Source of the DNA: Diabrotica undecimpunctata
Taxonomy: Eukaryota > Arthropoda > Insecta > Coleoptera > Chrysomelidae
NCBI RefSeq assembly: GCF_040954645.1
Contig: NC_092806.1
Coordinates: forward strand, 72,976,141-73,040,140
Direction of reading: 5' to 3'
Length of the DNA: 64,000 bases
Shown here: positions 23,003-34,286 of the stretch, in pieces
Numbering within the stretch: position 1 is the stretch's first letter
Layout: every line of letters starts with the position of its first letter
The notes under the pieces: generated by a model
Told to the model about the DNA's origin: nothing
Database searches by the model: none
Seen by the model: the letters and a program-made list of their open reading frames with translations, nothing else
Made by a program: the position numbers and the translations under genes

Positions 23003-23284
23003 GTTGTTGCAGTTAGTTTAGCCACCATAAAATCTCACATCAACCAGTTATCTATTTAAAAATGTTATCAAAATCGGACACTCACAAACTAAAATTTTGA
23101 TAGTTAAAATTCATCACTATATTTTAAAAAAGAAGGTTTTTGCCAGCATATTACAAATCAATTATAGTGGTGTATTTTAATTATTTTAATTTTAATTTAT
23201 GAGTGTCCGATTTTGATAAAAATTTTAAAAATAGATAACTGGTTGATGTGAGATTTTATGGTGGCTAAACTAACTACCTACAAC
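23003..23284. repeat. Inverted-repeat element, arms about 80 bp
   Basis: The left arm (23003-23084) and right arm (23201-23284) are reverse complements with few mismatches: 'agttagtttagccaccataa', 'atctcacatcaaccagttat' and 'atcaaaatcggacactca'. The outer ends read gttgt and acaac. The spacer is about 115 bases and non-coding. It looks like a small MITE. Confidence 0.75.
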
Positions 23285-23329
23285 AAATTTAAAAAACCAA
23301 AAACCAAACATTGCAAGCGTGAAATCTGA

Positions 23330-23435
23330 AATCTTTATTTTGCAGAATAGGCGTATCCCGGTTTTTGTACAATTCGGACCATCCATTTAAGGTACTTAGG
23401 TGTTTCCAGACTTTTGGCCCACTCTGTATATAAAG
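23330..23435 (-). mobile_element. Mariner-type terminal repeat remnant
   Basis: Read on the minus strand the segment starts 'tatacagagtgggccaaaag' and continues 'tctggaaacacctaag', a pattern seen at the ends of mariner-like elements in insects. No partner end or transposase was found nearby. Assignment is weak. Confidence 0.35.
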
Positions 23436-24029
23436 AAAACATTTTTCGGCTAATTATACTTGCACAATTAGATTCAATTTAGGAAAAAGACTTGTATTTT
23501 AATTCTAATAAACCATTACCACCCTAACATAAACTTTAAAACCTTACTCCATTTTTAGATGAAAATCATGTTTTACAAGTAGAAAGGCGACAGATTAATT
23601 TGCATTAGACTCTAACTCTAAACACCTTGTATGAATTGCTATCATCTAGCCATCTTTTACTAAATTGATATTTAAACATAATTACAATGCCCTATTACAT
23701 GCAGGTCCTCAACTCTTCTCATCAATTCGACAATCTTATCGGGCAATTCGGGGAAGAGACTTTGCAAAAAATACTGTAAGAAATTATCTTACTTGTTTTA
23801 AATTTGGACCTGTATTTCTCAACTATCCAACATTTCAACACTGTGGCATAATTTTGCAGGACCATTTTTACTAAAATTTAGTCAATAATAAATCAGAGAG
23901 CCAAACAATTAAAAGTTTACGTATGTGTTTTGGTATGTTTTTGGACCAAAGCAGTTCATCAAGCGACTGTCTTATCTTGCTTAAAACGTTCCATAATATT
24001 TGTTCTGAAACTATTTTTGTGGTATTTTA

Positions 24030-24380
24030 ATACAATTTACTAGTTTTACGGGGAATAAGCCTCAATTTTGCTTTAAAATAAGTTTATTTCGACTTTTCAA
24101 TTTTCACTTCGGAAATCGTTCTCAAAATAGAAAACATTCATAAATTAAAGAAATTTGGTTTTTGTTACTTGGTAAAAAAATTATTATAATTAGTTAATTT
24201 TGTCTATCTCATTCAGATTGACAATTCAGTCATATATTATACATTTTAAAGTAAATGACTTTAAAATGATATTTTCAATACTTTTGAGTTGCGTTCCTAG
24301 GACGACTTTATTGGAAAATAGTTCATTCGATTACATCAAATCAACTTTGATCTAAAAATACCCGAAAAATCATAGCGTGT
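24030..24380 (+). repeat. Diverged member of the fold-back family (one side)
   Basis: The block from about 24000 carries 'ttgttctgaaactattttt', 'gggaataagcctcaa' and 'ttcacttcggaaatcgttct', matching the left half of the 9865-10080 palindrome. It is followed by about 200 bases (to ~24380, including 'gttgcgttcctaggacgact') that match, in reverse, the block at 46600-46930. So this is one copy of a longer repeat with the fold-back arm at its edge. Non-coding. Confidence 0.65.
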
Positions 24381-25057
24381 GCCTTTAAAAATATAACCCA
24401 ATCTTGAAAGTGTAAATTTTGTATTTTGCTTAAAGTGTTTCATTGTCTAAACTTTTAGTCCATTGCTATAAGGTAATTTGTAAATTTTTCCTTGTGAACA
24501 TTTCTTAATTTAGGTTTTATTATTTTTTATTTGCTTGCTTGAATTTGTGTGCCTATGAAAATGCACTTATTGCTGTTCTATATTTTTTGATATTGAAATA
24601 TACGTATATGTGATAATAGTTGGGTAATAAATGTTCAATAATTATACTAGTCAAGAGTATCATAAGACTGAAAGATATCTAGTCACAGTTTACAGAGTCC
24701 TACATTTCAATGAGTCTTATTCCACTTACTTCTAAGGTATCTGGCATTGATTTCTATCATTTATAACAGCCAGCTTTACTATATCTTTGACATAATATTT
24801 GATCAGTATAGGGGTATTTATATCTATTTTTAATAAAACTTTAAGGGATTTTTCCTCCTACAGTCCAGTGAGGCTTAATTATTTTAGAGTGTTTTAATGA
24901 CAATATTCATGTAAAAAGAAACAATAGAATAAAAAATAACTAAACGTTTGTCTGCCATTTAATTACTAATTCTAAGCTGGTACTTGGAGTAATTTTTAAA
25001 TAAAAAGGTGTTTTAGTAGTCTAAAAAATTCTTAAGCCACTAAAATATTTGTTTTAG
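24381..25057. other. Intron 3 end, AT-rich, no recognised features
   Basis: No coding frame or repeat recognised. It ends in the acceptor of exon 4. Confidence 0.5.
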
Positions 25058-25269
25058 AATTTTAAACAAAATGCTGAAGTTACTCTTCAGAAAGTCGAAG
25101 ATAGGTTCACAAAATACAAAGAAATTATTTCTATTCCACCTAGTACTCCACAATTTCATCCTGAACACAAACCAAATCGAATTATCAAGAGAAATAAAAA
25201 TAATTTAGAAGACAGACTATATATGTATTCCACATCATCAAAAACGGTTGAAGCGTTTGGCAAAAAGAG
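25058..25269 (+). CDS. Host gene, exon 4 of those visible
   Basis: A 212-base exon from acceptor 'atatttgttttag' to donor AG|GTACGT. Phase 0 at the start, 70 codons, phase 2 at the end. The peptide is basic and proline-containing ('NFKQNAEVTLQKVEDRFTKY', 'PPSTPQFHPEHKPNRIIKRN'), with no transposon resemblance and no domain that I recognise. The next exon with a matching phase is 22 kb away at 47303, across a block of nested mobile elements. Confidence 0.75.
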
Positions 25270-25484
25270 GTACGTAACACATATTTCAGGTCATAATAAA
25301 AGCTATAATACACGTATGGAAAACAATCAATATGGTTATATGCCTAACTAACTGGTTAAGATATAGCATACGATATTTACAAGGAGAGTGAAAGAGAAAT
25401 TTTTGTAATGATTTAAATGAATTATCTTTTTGTTTTGAATAGCAGGAAATGCGATACCGTTAATCTATAGAAATGGTAGAGTTA

Positions 25485-26427
25485 AGGCACATTTTCACAC
25501 TACGTCTCATTGTACGTTTTGTGGGTCATATAAAACGTACGACAAAATGTACGTTTTGTCCAGTGTATACACACTACGTTTTTCCTTCCGTTTTCTACCT
25601 CATTTCTAATTCAGATTCTTGAGTTGTGTGAAGTTTGTTTAGTATTTTCTTTTTATTATGGAGGAAACACGGCTGCTTTCTTTTATTTTTTCAACTATAA
25701 CGATACTACGACTGAGGAAAAAGGGATTGAAGAGGGAAAAGACAAGATGGTCAAGAGAGTGGGCTTCTAAAAAGAAGCCAGTATTCCCACGTCTCGTTAC
25801 TAAAAGAGGCGAACCAGATGACTGGCGCAATTATTTGCGAATGGACACCTCAGCCTATTGTCAATTGCTAGAGTTGGTAACACCATACATATTGAAATAA
25901 GACACCTCATGAGAAAAGCCATTACACCCCATGAAAGACTCACAGCAACTCTCAGATATCTTACAACAGGACGCAGCGTCAAGGACTTGGAGTTCACAAT
26001 CATAATATCCAAACCAGCGTTAAGCGAAATAATTCCTGAAACCTGTAATGCAATCTACTTGGTTTTAAAACATAACTACTTAAAAACTTTTATACAATTC
26101 AATAAATTCCCCGAGAAAATCGTGGGTGCATTGCCGCAAATCTGACATTATTAGGATTTTTTTGGGAAAAATGAAACGAACTGCAGTGGAACTAGTCGTC
26201 AAATAAGTCAAGATCGGACGACTTGTCTGAATATGTATTTTCACGTAACGTTTTATCCTATCAGTTCTCGCAAAACTATGCTTCTTCCATTATTTCTACG
26301 ATCTAACCTTGGATTTCATTTCGATTCGACAAGACGTACATTTTGCTGTTTACATGCCACGTTTTATTGTATAGAATTTGTCCTATCCAACAAAACGTAC
26401 AATAAGACGTAGCGTGAAAACGGGCCT
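25485..26427 (+). mobile_element. Harbinger-type element, copy 1
   Basis: The ends are inverted repeats of about 38 bp: the left reads aggcacattttcacactacg and the right is the reverse complement of aggcccgttttcacgctacg; the subterminal word gtacgttttgt is repeated. Flanks are TTA on the left and TAA on the right. Inside, 25658-25897 and 25858-26145 encode the N-terminal part of a HARBI1/ALP1-like nuclease ('SAYCQLLELVTPYI', then 'MRKAITPHERLTATLRYLTT' and 'ALSEIIPETCNAIYLVLK'). The two halves are in different frames and a TAA stop at the join replaces a codon that is usually Gln. The catalytic DDE part is missing. Non-autonomous. Confidence 0.85.
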
Positions 26428-26611
26428 TAACGTTTTATCCTATCAGTTCTCGCAAAACTATGCTTCTCCCATCATTTCTACGATCTGACCTTGGATTTCA
26501 TTTCGATTCGACAACACGTACGTTTTGCTGTTTGCATGCCATGTTTTATTGTATAGGATTTGTCCTATCCAACAAAACGTACAATAAGACGTAGCGTGAA
26601 AACCGGCCTTA
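26428..26611. mobile_element. Harbinger-type element, right-end piece (third copy)
   Basis: This 184-base block repeats the last ~185 bases of copy 1 (from 'acgttttatcctatcagttc' to the terminal repeat ending 'gaaaaccggcc') and abuts copy 1 directly. It differs from the matching part of copy 1 by only a few bases. It looks like a tandem partial duplication of the right end. Confidence 0.8.
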
Positions 26612-26667
26612 AATTAAAGATGTTCTGTTTTTTTTTGTTTTCTAAAAACAGTTAAGGAACACTTGTA

Positions 26668-27607
26668 AGGCCCGTTTTCACACTACGTCTTATTGTACGT
26701 TTTGTGGATCATATAAAACGTACGACAAAATGTACGTTTTGTCCAGTGTATACACACTGCGTTTTTCCTTCCGTTATCTACCTCATTTCTAATTCAGAGT
26801 CTTGAGTTGTGTGAAGTCTGTTTAGTGATTTTTTTATTATGGAGGAAACACGGCTGCTTTCTTTTATTTTTTCAACTATAAAGATACTACGACTGAGGAA
26901 AAAGGGGATGAAGAGGGAAAAGACAAGATGGTCAAGAGAGTGGGCTTCTGAAAAGAAGCCAGTATTCCCACGTCTCGTTACTAAAAGAGGCGAACCAGAT
27001 GACTGGCGCAATTATTTGCGAATGGATACCTCAGCCTATTGTCAATTGCTAGAGCTGGTAACACCATACATATTGAAATAAGACATGTCATGAGAAAAAC
27101 CATTACACCCCATGAAAGACTCACAGCAACTCTCAGATATCTTACAACAGGACGCAGCGTCAAGGACTTGGAGTTCACAATCATAATATCCAAACCAGCG
27201 TTAAGCCAAATAATTCCTGAAACCTGTAATGCAATCTACTTGGTTTTAAAACATAACTACTTAAAAACTTTTATACAATTCAATAAATTCCCTAGAAAAT
27301 CGTGGGTGCATTGCCGCAAATCTGACATTATTAGGCTTTTTTTGGGAAAAATGAAACGAACTGCAGCGGAACTAGTCGTCAAATAAGTCAAGATCGGACG
27401 ACTTGTCTGAACAAGTATTTACACGTAACGTTTTATCCTATCAGTTCTTGCAAAACTATGCTTCTTCCATCATTTCTACGATCTGACCTTGGATTTCATT
27501 TCGATTCGACAAGATGTACGTTTTGCTGGTTATATGCCACGTTTTATTGTATAGGATTTGTCCTATCCAACAAAACGTACAATAAGACGTAGCGTGAAAA
27601 CCGGCCA
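26668..27607 (+). mobile_element. Harbinger-type element, copy 2
   Basis: Structure and sequence nearly identical to copy 1 (25485-26427), with scattered substitutions. The left terminal repeat reads aggcccgttttcacactacg. The coding remnants are at 26839-27078 and 27039-27386. It carries the same premature TAA after 'VTPYILK' and the same frame change before 'RHVMRKTITPHERLTATL'. The tail 'GKMKRTAAELVVK' is open here. Shared lesions show that both copies descend from one defective source. Confidence 0.85.
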
Positions 27608-28064
27608 TTAATAAGTATAAAATTGTTTACTTACCCTATTCCTTATGAGGAATAGAAATAGGTGTTTATTTCTGATCTGTTTGGATTATTAATTAAATTA
27701 AATTAAAAATTAAATATTCATCTAAATCATTTTCTATTCAACGATCTAAATTATTTTCTATTAATGAATAGAAATTTTATTACATTTTGATCTCGTTCGT
27801 TTTTTCTCCACATTCCACTTATTCATAAATGTTTTATTTCATATTTCTCGCCTCTCTTCTTGAGAAGGTTTATACGTCTACGATGTTTTTTGCTACTGTT
27901 CTATTCCCACCACCTTATTTACGTTTTTCCATGTTTACTAGCATTTCGTTCTAATACGAGTACATTGTTTTTATAACAAATTTGGAATAGTATCTTGCAA
28001 TCTTGGAAGACTAACAAATAACAGTCCAGCCTTAATAAGAAAGGAATTTTGCACCTAGGAAGGG
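27608..28064. other. Intron 4 stretch, AT-rich, no gene
   Basis: Low-complexity AT-rich DNA with repeated aaattaaa words at 27690-27780. Its right edge (28065-28076) is the left copy of the target duplication of the following LINE. It reads on from 30908 if the LINE is removed. Confidence 0.5.
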
Positions 28065-28076
28065 TGCAAATGTCTT

Positions 28077-30895
28077 CTTCTTCTTCTTCTCGTAGCACTA
28101 CAACCTGGGGTGGGTTTTGGCTGACTGCACAACTTGCTTCCATCTTGAACGGTCTCCATAATAGTTGGGTCAGTGGGCAGCTCCATTGTTCTTAGATCTG
28201 ACCATATATTGTCTCTCCATCGCATTCGTGGACGTCCTAAGGGCATTCTTCCTGTAGGGGCTTCCTCCCATAATAACATAATAATTTGGCAAGGCGGTTA
28301 TTAGGGAGTCTATGAACATGGCCAGCCCATTTTAGACGTTGGGATTGACTCTCTTGGACTATATCGCTTGCTCTATACATCTGCTTGACCTCAGCATTTG
28401 TTCTCCTTCGTTATTGGTTGCTATTAATGTCGTGATAAGGCTTAAAGATTCTTCTGAGGATTTTCCTCTCAAAACATCTAAGTTTTCTTTCAGTTTCTTT
28501 AGTCAGGGTCCACGTCTCACAATCATACATGAGCACAGGTCTAATCACCGTTTTATATATTCTAATCTTTGATGTTCGTGTTAGGCTTTTAGATTTAATA
28601 GTATTGTGGAGGCTGTACATACATCTGTTTGCTGCCTAATTTCTTCCTTTAATCTCTTCCGCGATATCGTTATCTGCAGTAATTGTTGCTCCGAAATATT
28701 TAAAACTCTCCACTCTTTCAAAGTTATATGGGTCTATTGTCACATTTTGCCCTATTCTATCTCGTCCTTTTTGTCTGTTGATGCACATGTATTTGGTTTT
28801 CTCCTTGTTTATCCTTAAACAAGTTTTTTTTGCCTATACCTCCAATTTAATAAAAGTCTCCTTCACATTGGTGGCTGTGTTTCCCACAATGTCAATGTCA
28901 TCTGCGTATGCTAGTAGTAATTTTGGTCCATTTACTGTCAGTAATTCTGTTTTAAGTTGTGCTGCTCTTACTACTTTCTCCAGGATGGTATTAAAGAGGA
29001 GAGGTAACAGCGCATCTCCTTGTTTCAGGCCACTGCTTATTTCGAAAGATTCTGAGAGTTTGTTACCTATCCGTACTCTGGATCTACAGCTATTCACACA
29101 TAACTTAACAAGCTGAATAAATGTTTTTGAAACTGAAAGTTCTGCCATTGCATTTCACATCTGATCCCTTTTAATGCTGTCGTACGCTTGCTGGAAATCT
29201 ATAAAGAGATTATGGATAGTTCTATTGAATTCCCATCCTTTTTCAACCAGCTGTCTTAGAATTAAGATCTGATCTGTGATCGATCTATGTTTTCTGAAGT
29301 CGGCTTGGTATTCCCCCATGAAATTTTTTACAAACGGTGTCTGCCTACTTAATAGGATGTTCGATAAGATTTTATATTCCGTATTAAGTAGGGAGATGCC
29401 TCTATAATTAGAGCACTTGGTTTTGTCTCCCTTTTTATGGATGGGAATTATTACACTTTCGTGCCATTTTGTTGGTATTTTCTCTTCGTTCCATATAAGT
29501 GGTATTAGTTTGTATATTTGTCTATGTAGAGTTTCTCCTCCGTACTTAAGGAATTCAGAAGGTATATTGTCAGAGCCTGGAGCTTTTCCGTTCTTCAATT
29601 TGTTAATTGCTTGCAATGGCAATAGATGCTTGCATCTACCACCCCAAAATATATATTTTCTCCATGTTCTTTCTCTTGATGTATGTTTAGTAAAGTCTTA
29701 AAATATTCTTGTCATGTTTGGAGCAGTTCTTTTTCATTTATTATTAATTCATCATTTTTTCTGAGTACAGACACGCATCTAGGGCTGAAGCCTTTCTTTT
29801 TGTTTGACACTGATTTGTAAAATGCTCGACTATTTGACTGTTGTCTATTCCTTTTCATTTCTTCATATTTCTGTTGTTCGTACTATCTTTTTTTCTCTCT
29901 AATTAATTTTCTTGTTTCTCGGCGTGCAGTTGCATAGTTTTCTTTACTTTCTGCTGTTCCTTGTTGAAGCATAATGTTTCGCTTTATCTGTCTGTCGTGT
30001 AGTTTTTCTTGACATTCTTTATCAAACCATTTTCTTGTTCTCTTCCTGCTTTTTCCTATTATTAGTTCTGCTGACTCCGTAATTGATTTTTCCATTTGTT
30101 ACCACAGCCTTTCGACATCATTGCTCTGGTCTGCTGTATTTAGATGCTGTTTAATTTCTTGTTTGTAATTTTCTCGGATTTTTTCATTTTGAATTTTCTC
30201 GATGTTCCACTGCTCCAATATTTCGTTGGCCTTAGGTTTCTCTGAAGATATTCTCAACCTGATTTTTGCTCTTACTAGGTGATGGTCTGTGTCTCTATCT
30301 ACTCCCCTGAGGCTTCCATGTCTAGCATCGATAATTAATCGATACGTGGAGTGGTCAATTTGGTTTCGCGTGGAGTGGTCATTAGACACCCAAGTCTGTT
30401 GATGAATGTTTTTATGTTGGAACATAGTAGTCTTTACAAGAATATTCTTAGCCGATGCTAGCTTTACGAGCCTTTGTCCATTGTCGTTTGAGGTATCGTG
30501 GAGGCTGTGGATTTTCTCAAGCGTTCTTTCGAGTTCAACCAGAAGTAATCTTTAATATGTTCGTCTTTATCTTCTGTCGGAGCATGTGCAGATATAATTG
30601 AGATATTGTACCATTTTCCTTTTAGTCTAATATAACAAAGTCTTTCACTAATGGGCGTAAAACTTATAATACTGTTCAGGTATTCTTCTCGTACTACGAA
30701 ATCTGTGCCAAATTCGTGTTTTCCTGTCTGGTTTACACTGTAGATAATGACCGCCTTGTCTATTTTTATGTTTCCGTGTCTAGCCACCTTAGTTCTTGTA
30801 TTGACGTAATGTCCATTCCCACTTTTTCTAACTGTTTTGTTGCATGTATAGATGCTCCAACGTAGAACATTCAATGTTCCAACATTTAAAGTCCT
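28077..30895 (-). mobile_element. LINE, 2.8 kb, endonuclease plus RT, with 12-bp target duplication
   Basis: The minus strand carries a nearly collinear LINE pol protein in pieces: endonuclease at 30874-30464 ('ISIISAHAPTEDKDEHIKD') and 30425-30099 (HHLVRAK), a linker at 30095-29883, RT at 29622-29155 ('GKAPGSDNIPSEFLKYGG', 'NYRGISLLNTEYKILSN', 'FIDFQQAYDSI'), 29148-28834 ('SSGLKQGDALLPLLFN', 'LLAYADDIDIVG') and 28620-28411, and the tail 28279-28055 ('GRPRMRWRDNIWSDLRTM'). Both YADD aspartates are present. It ends in a CTT tract. The 12-mer tgcaaatgtctt flanks it at 28065-28076 and 30896-30907. Frame breaks between pieces and a shortened 5' end make it inactive. Confidence 0.9.
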
Positions 30896-31114
30896 TGCAA
30901 ATGTCTTACACCCAACAAATTAAGTGAAGAAGAAAAGGCGAAAAAAATAAATGTAGGATATAAATTGTGCCATATGAAAAAAGCAATAATAAATTAAGTT
31001 GCATAATTCAGTTCCGTATTAGCATTCAAGTAAAGCAGACTTGTGAATAATTAACGAGCAATGTTTTTCAACAAAACGCTAGCTCATTAGTAAACCTATT
31101 ATAGTAAAGGTTTA

Positions 31115-31760
31115 AATAACTTAAAGTAGTAATGGTTTGTTCAAGTTTTTATCGCAGCCTTCGTTTTGGTAGGATACGTTGTTCAATACAAGCACGGTTT
31201 TCTGGTGCAAGTTGGGAATTACCTTTTTTTGAACCCATTTTGTAAAATTGTCGTGGTTCATATCGTTGTGAATATCTCCAGTACCCTGACCAGATTTGAT
31301 CATTAGGAGGTAATTTGGAGCAAAACTTTTTTCCTCTCCTACATGTACAATAATTAACCTTTAAACTATAGCAATAGGAGCCTTTAAACAGTTGTTTGTA
31401 CCATTATCCCCTGATTTAGATTTTTAATGACTGCTGTTGAGATCAGTATAGATAATAACATAACCCTCTGCTCTATATTTTTTTATTTTTCTCTCGAATA
31501 TCCGTTTTTTCTATTAGTATTTTTCTGTTGTCCTTGGTTTTGTTGCCCTTTAAAACCTAATTTCTTCATCACTTTTCTGATCAACGAAAATTTACCTTGG
31601 AAATTAATATCAATTTTAACAGCATTGTAAACAGCTGACATTGTAGGTCTGCTGCCATGAGTCATTGCAAAGGTATGAACTGTGTTTCTTATAATTTCTT
31701 CCTGATAAACATCTACGTTTGCATTTTGTTTTGGTTGATTGATTTTTTTCTGGGAGTTTT
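31115..31760 (-). pseudogene. Tc1/mariner-superfamily (IS630-like) transposase remnant
   Basis: On the minus strand, 31665-31483 reads as the N-terminal segment ('HGSRPTMSAVYNAVKIDINF') and 31303-31121 as a catalytic-core block ('DIHNDMNHDNFTKWVQKKVI', 'PNLHQKTVLVLNNVSYQNEG'), where the second catalytic Asp is replaced by Asn (LNN for DNA). The section between is broken. It matches the DDE_3-type transposases common in insects. No terminal repeats were located. Confidence 0.65.
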
Positions 31761-31859
31761 AAAGATTACTCGCGAGCTGTCTCAAGGAGAATGACATCAT
31801 AGGAATATTATAGAGAATTTTTCAAAGAATTTTCTTTTGTGCTTTATAACTTTTTTTTC

Positions 31860-32090
31860 TATTCATTTTACTAAAAGTAATTTTCTGCAGTTGCTGCAAG
31901 AGAAACTATAGAAGTATGTGTGATTGCCGAAAAGCAGGCCACGAAAAGCTCTGTAGTATGCCCCAATTGTTCTGGTGAAACCTGCAGTAACATCATGGAC
32001 ATATTAAAATTAATAAAAAAATTCGAAGAAGTCAAAGATGAATTACCAACCATGACGAAAAATTCCTGTACTTCCGCAAACATTCACCTT
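31860..32090 (+). pseudogene. Cysteine-rich transposase tail remnant
   Basis: The + strand shows 'CDCRKAGHE' and, one frame over, 'VVCPNCSGETCSNIMDILKL' followed by an acidic helix. The C.CRKAG...C..C..C.G..C.N pattern is found at the C-terminus of certain transposon-encoded proteins in animals. A frameshift splits it. Parent element unknown. Confidence 0.4.
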
Positions 32091-32099
32091 CGATACTGA

Positions 32100-33223
32100 A
32101 TTAGGTCCTGAACCGCAGTCTGGTCCATCAAAATTATACTCAATATCATCTCACCTGGAAATTGTCCGTGGATTAGACCTAATGGGGATACCACTTAAAA
32201 AAATGCGCCTCCAGATTCTACCGCATAGGTGGTCGGCAAATAAGATCGATAATAAACTAATAATAATAAAGGAATGTAAATAAAATAATAAATTATATGA
32301 ATAAAAAAATATATAATAGAAAACTAAGCCTAATCGTTTAATAAAAATTATTCTTTTAAAACCTCCCATAATATTGCTCTGATGTCATTTTATAGCAAAA
32401 TGACCAGAAAAAAAGTTATAAGACCGGAAAAAAATGTTTTCAAAAATTTTTAGTTATTTTTGTTTAAGCATAACGTTTTATTTTCCTTTTTACGATTAAA
32501 AGTAATAGAAAAAAGTTGAAACAATTTAATTTGTTACAAAATGTTGGATAACATTTTCCGTAAGGTTGCTAGTTTACGAGATACAGCGCGAAAATCCTTT
32601 GCACCACTTTTTCGAAAATTGCGGGCGAAGACAAGGGTGGCGGCCCCACAAACATGAACTTAAGGTTATTTTGATTCACCCAACACATACAAAAAAATAA
32701 AATTGCGTCCTCTTAAAAATACAACTCTATTGTAACTTTTTAATGGACTACTTATAAAATTCGTTTTATTCGACTCCCATTATCCTTTCCAGGAAATACG
32801 ACGGTAAACGGTTTTCAAAATCATATTTAGGTTACATTGCATCTGGTACAATTTCCAACTTTGGATGATTTGTTGTGATCTCTTTAGAGATTTGCTGTTA
32901 GATTTGATCCTGGTATAATTTTTCTGCTTATGGCGGGCCTGGCTGGCCTGGCTGGCCTGGCGTCTTATCTGCCTTCTGTTTGCTCTTACCTTCGCCTCCT
33001 CCATCCATATATGTTATAAAGGGAAGTTAAGTATGATCTCCATAGAGGCGGTTGGGGTAGTCAACAAAAGAATTAAGAGTATTTTTAAACATGTCCATGT
33101 TTTTATAAATAATTCTTAATTCATTTCTTCTGATTAAGCTAACATACAATTAGCGAAATATAAACAGAAAAAAACGAGTTTTATTTACAAATATACAACA
33201 GACCGCATACCTGCTGATTCACT

Positions 33224-33226
<3 letters not shown>
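32100..33226. other. Intron 4 stretch, mostly without features
   Basis: AT-rich. The only repeat is a short minisatellite at 32935-32962 (about three units of ggcctggct). Minus frame 32780-33004 is basic and partly built from that repeat; I do not accept it as a gene. Confidence 0.45.

Positions 33227-33288
<62 letters not shown>
33227..33288. repeat. (AT)n microsatellite
   Basis: About 31 units, ending a few bases before the putative LTR. Confidence 0.95.
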
Positions 33289-33291
<3 letters not shown>

Positions 33292-33294
<3 letters not shown>

Positions 33295-34286
33295 GATATT
33301 TAAAGTGTTGGTGCGCCAAGCAATAATTAGCTAATTAATTTTTTTGATTAATTAAAATTATCTAGATGATATGATTATGACTCTATCACAATTTTTAATT
33401 CTTTTATCTCAGGGTTAAATTCGTGCTTCAATATCTATGCTATTACATGTGAAAGGTAAGGTCCAGAGAATACCGGAATAATAAAAAACACATATGATCT
33501 AACACTATATATTGAAATAAAAATAATGAAATAATTCACACTCAAAAGTTTTCAATAAACAAATCTCATATAATGATTCTCAAAAATTTTGTTCTACGTA
33601 CGTGAACAATCAAAATTAATGGTACAAACAATATTAATTGAAATCTCAAAATTCCGAACTATTCTAACTCTCCTAATCAAAATATTTATATCCTTTCTAA
33701 ATTAAGTGTAAAAATTGTGTTATCAATAAAAGAAAAAACTGCAGAAAACAAAATATCTCTCTCTCTGATGATGAGTGGTCCAAATCCTTGTTCCTTGTAG
33801 ACTATATGATCTCCTCTCAACCGCTCCCTATGTAATCAGCAATCTTACAACAGATTGTTGCAAGTATATCGTCCTTAATGATCTCCTTCAAAAGCAACAA
33901 TCATTCAAATTATGATAGCCTTTCTCCTCTCGATAAACTGAATCTCTCGTTGGCCCGAGTGAAAAATGACTCTTGGAATATCTTCTCTTTACGATAAACT
34001 GAATCTCTCGTTGGCCTGAACAGTGACTCTTGGAATATAAGTAGAGAAATATGACTTACAATATTTTGCTGCTTCAGCTGCTGTCAGATACACTAACTCC
34101 ACAAAAACTCACTAACATTCAACACTACTGCTTGCTACATTTCAGAAACCGCCAGAGAACAATCACTCTTCGTCTTACAGACTTGGAAACCAACTGATTC
34201 TCTCTTCCCTCTCCTCAATCTCGCTAAACTTTTTCCTACATACTTATCCCACCTTTTTCAATCTCCGCCAATCAAAACTCGTCACA
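33292..34286 (-). mobile_element. Candidate LTR of a minus-strand LTR retrotransposon
   Basis: The block begins TGTGAT and ends GTCACA on the + strand, giving the TG..CA ends and short inverted repeat of an LTR. On its right flank the minus strand reads a purine-rich tract (gaaaaaatgggggaat), as expected for a polypurine tract preceding the 3' LTR. Inside, a ~57-bp unit ('cgataaactgaatctctcgt', 'tgactcttggaatat') is tandemly repeated at about 33938-34040. No second LTR or pol frame was found, so it could be a 3'-end remnant. Confidence 0.5.

Noticed and set aside
32780..33004. Minus-strand frame with Arg/Gln/Ala repeats
   Set aside because: It derives in part from a short minisatellite and lacks any supporting feature.
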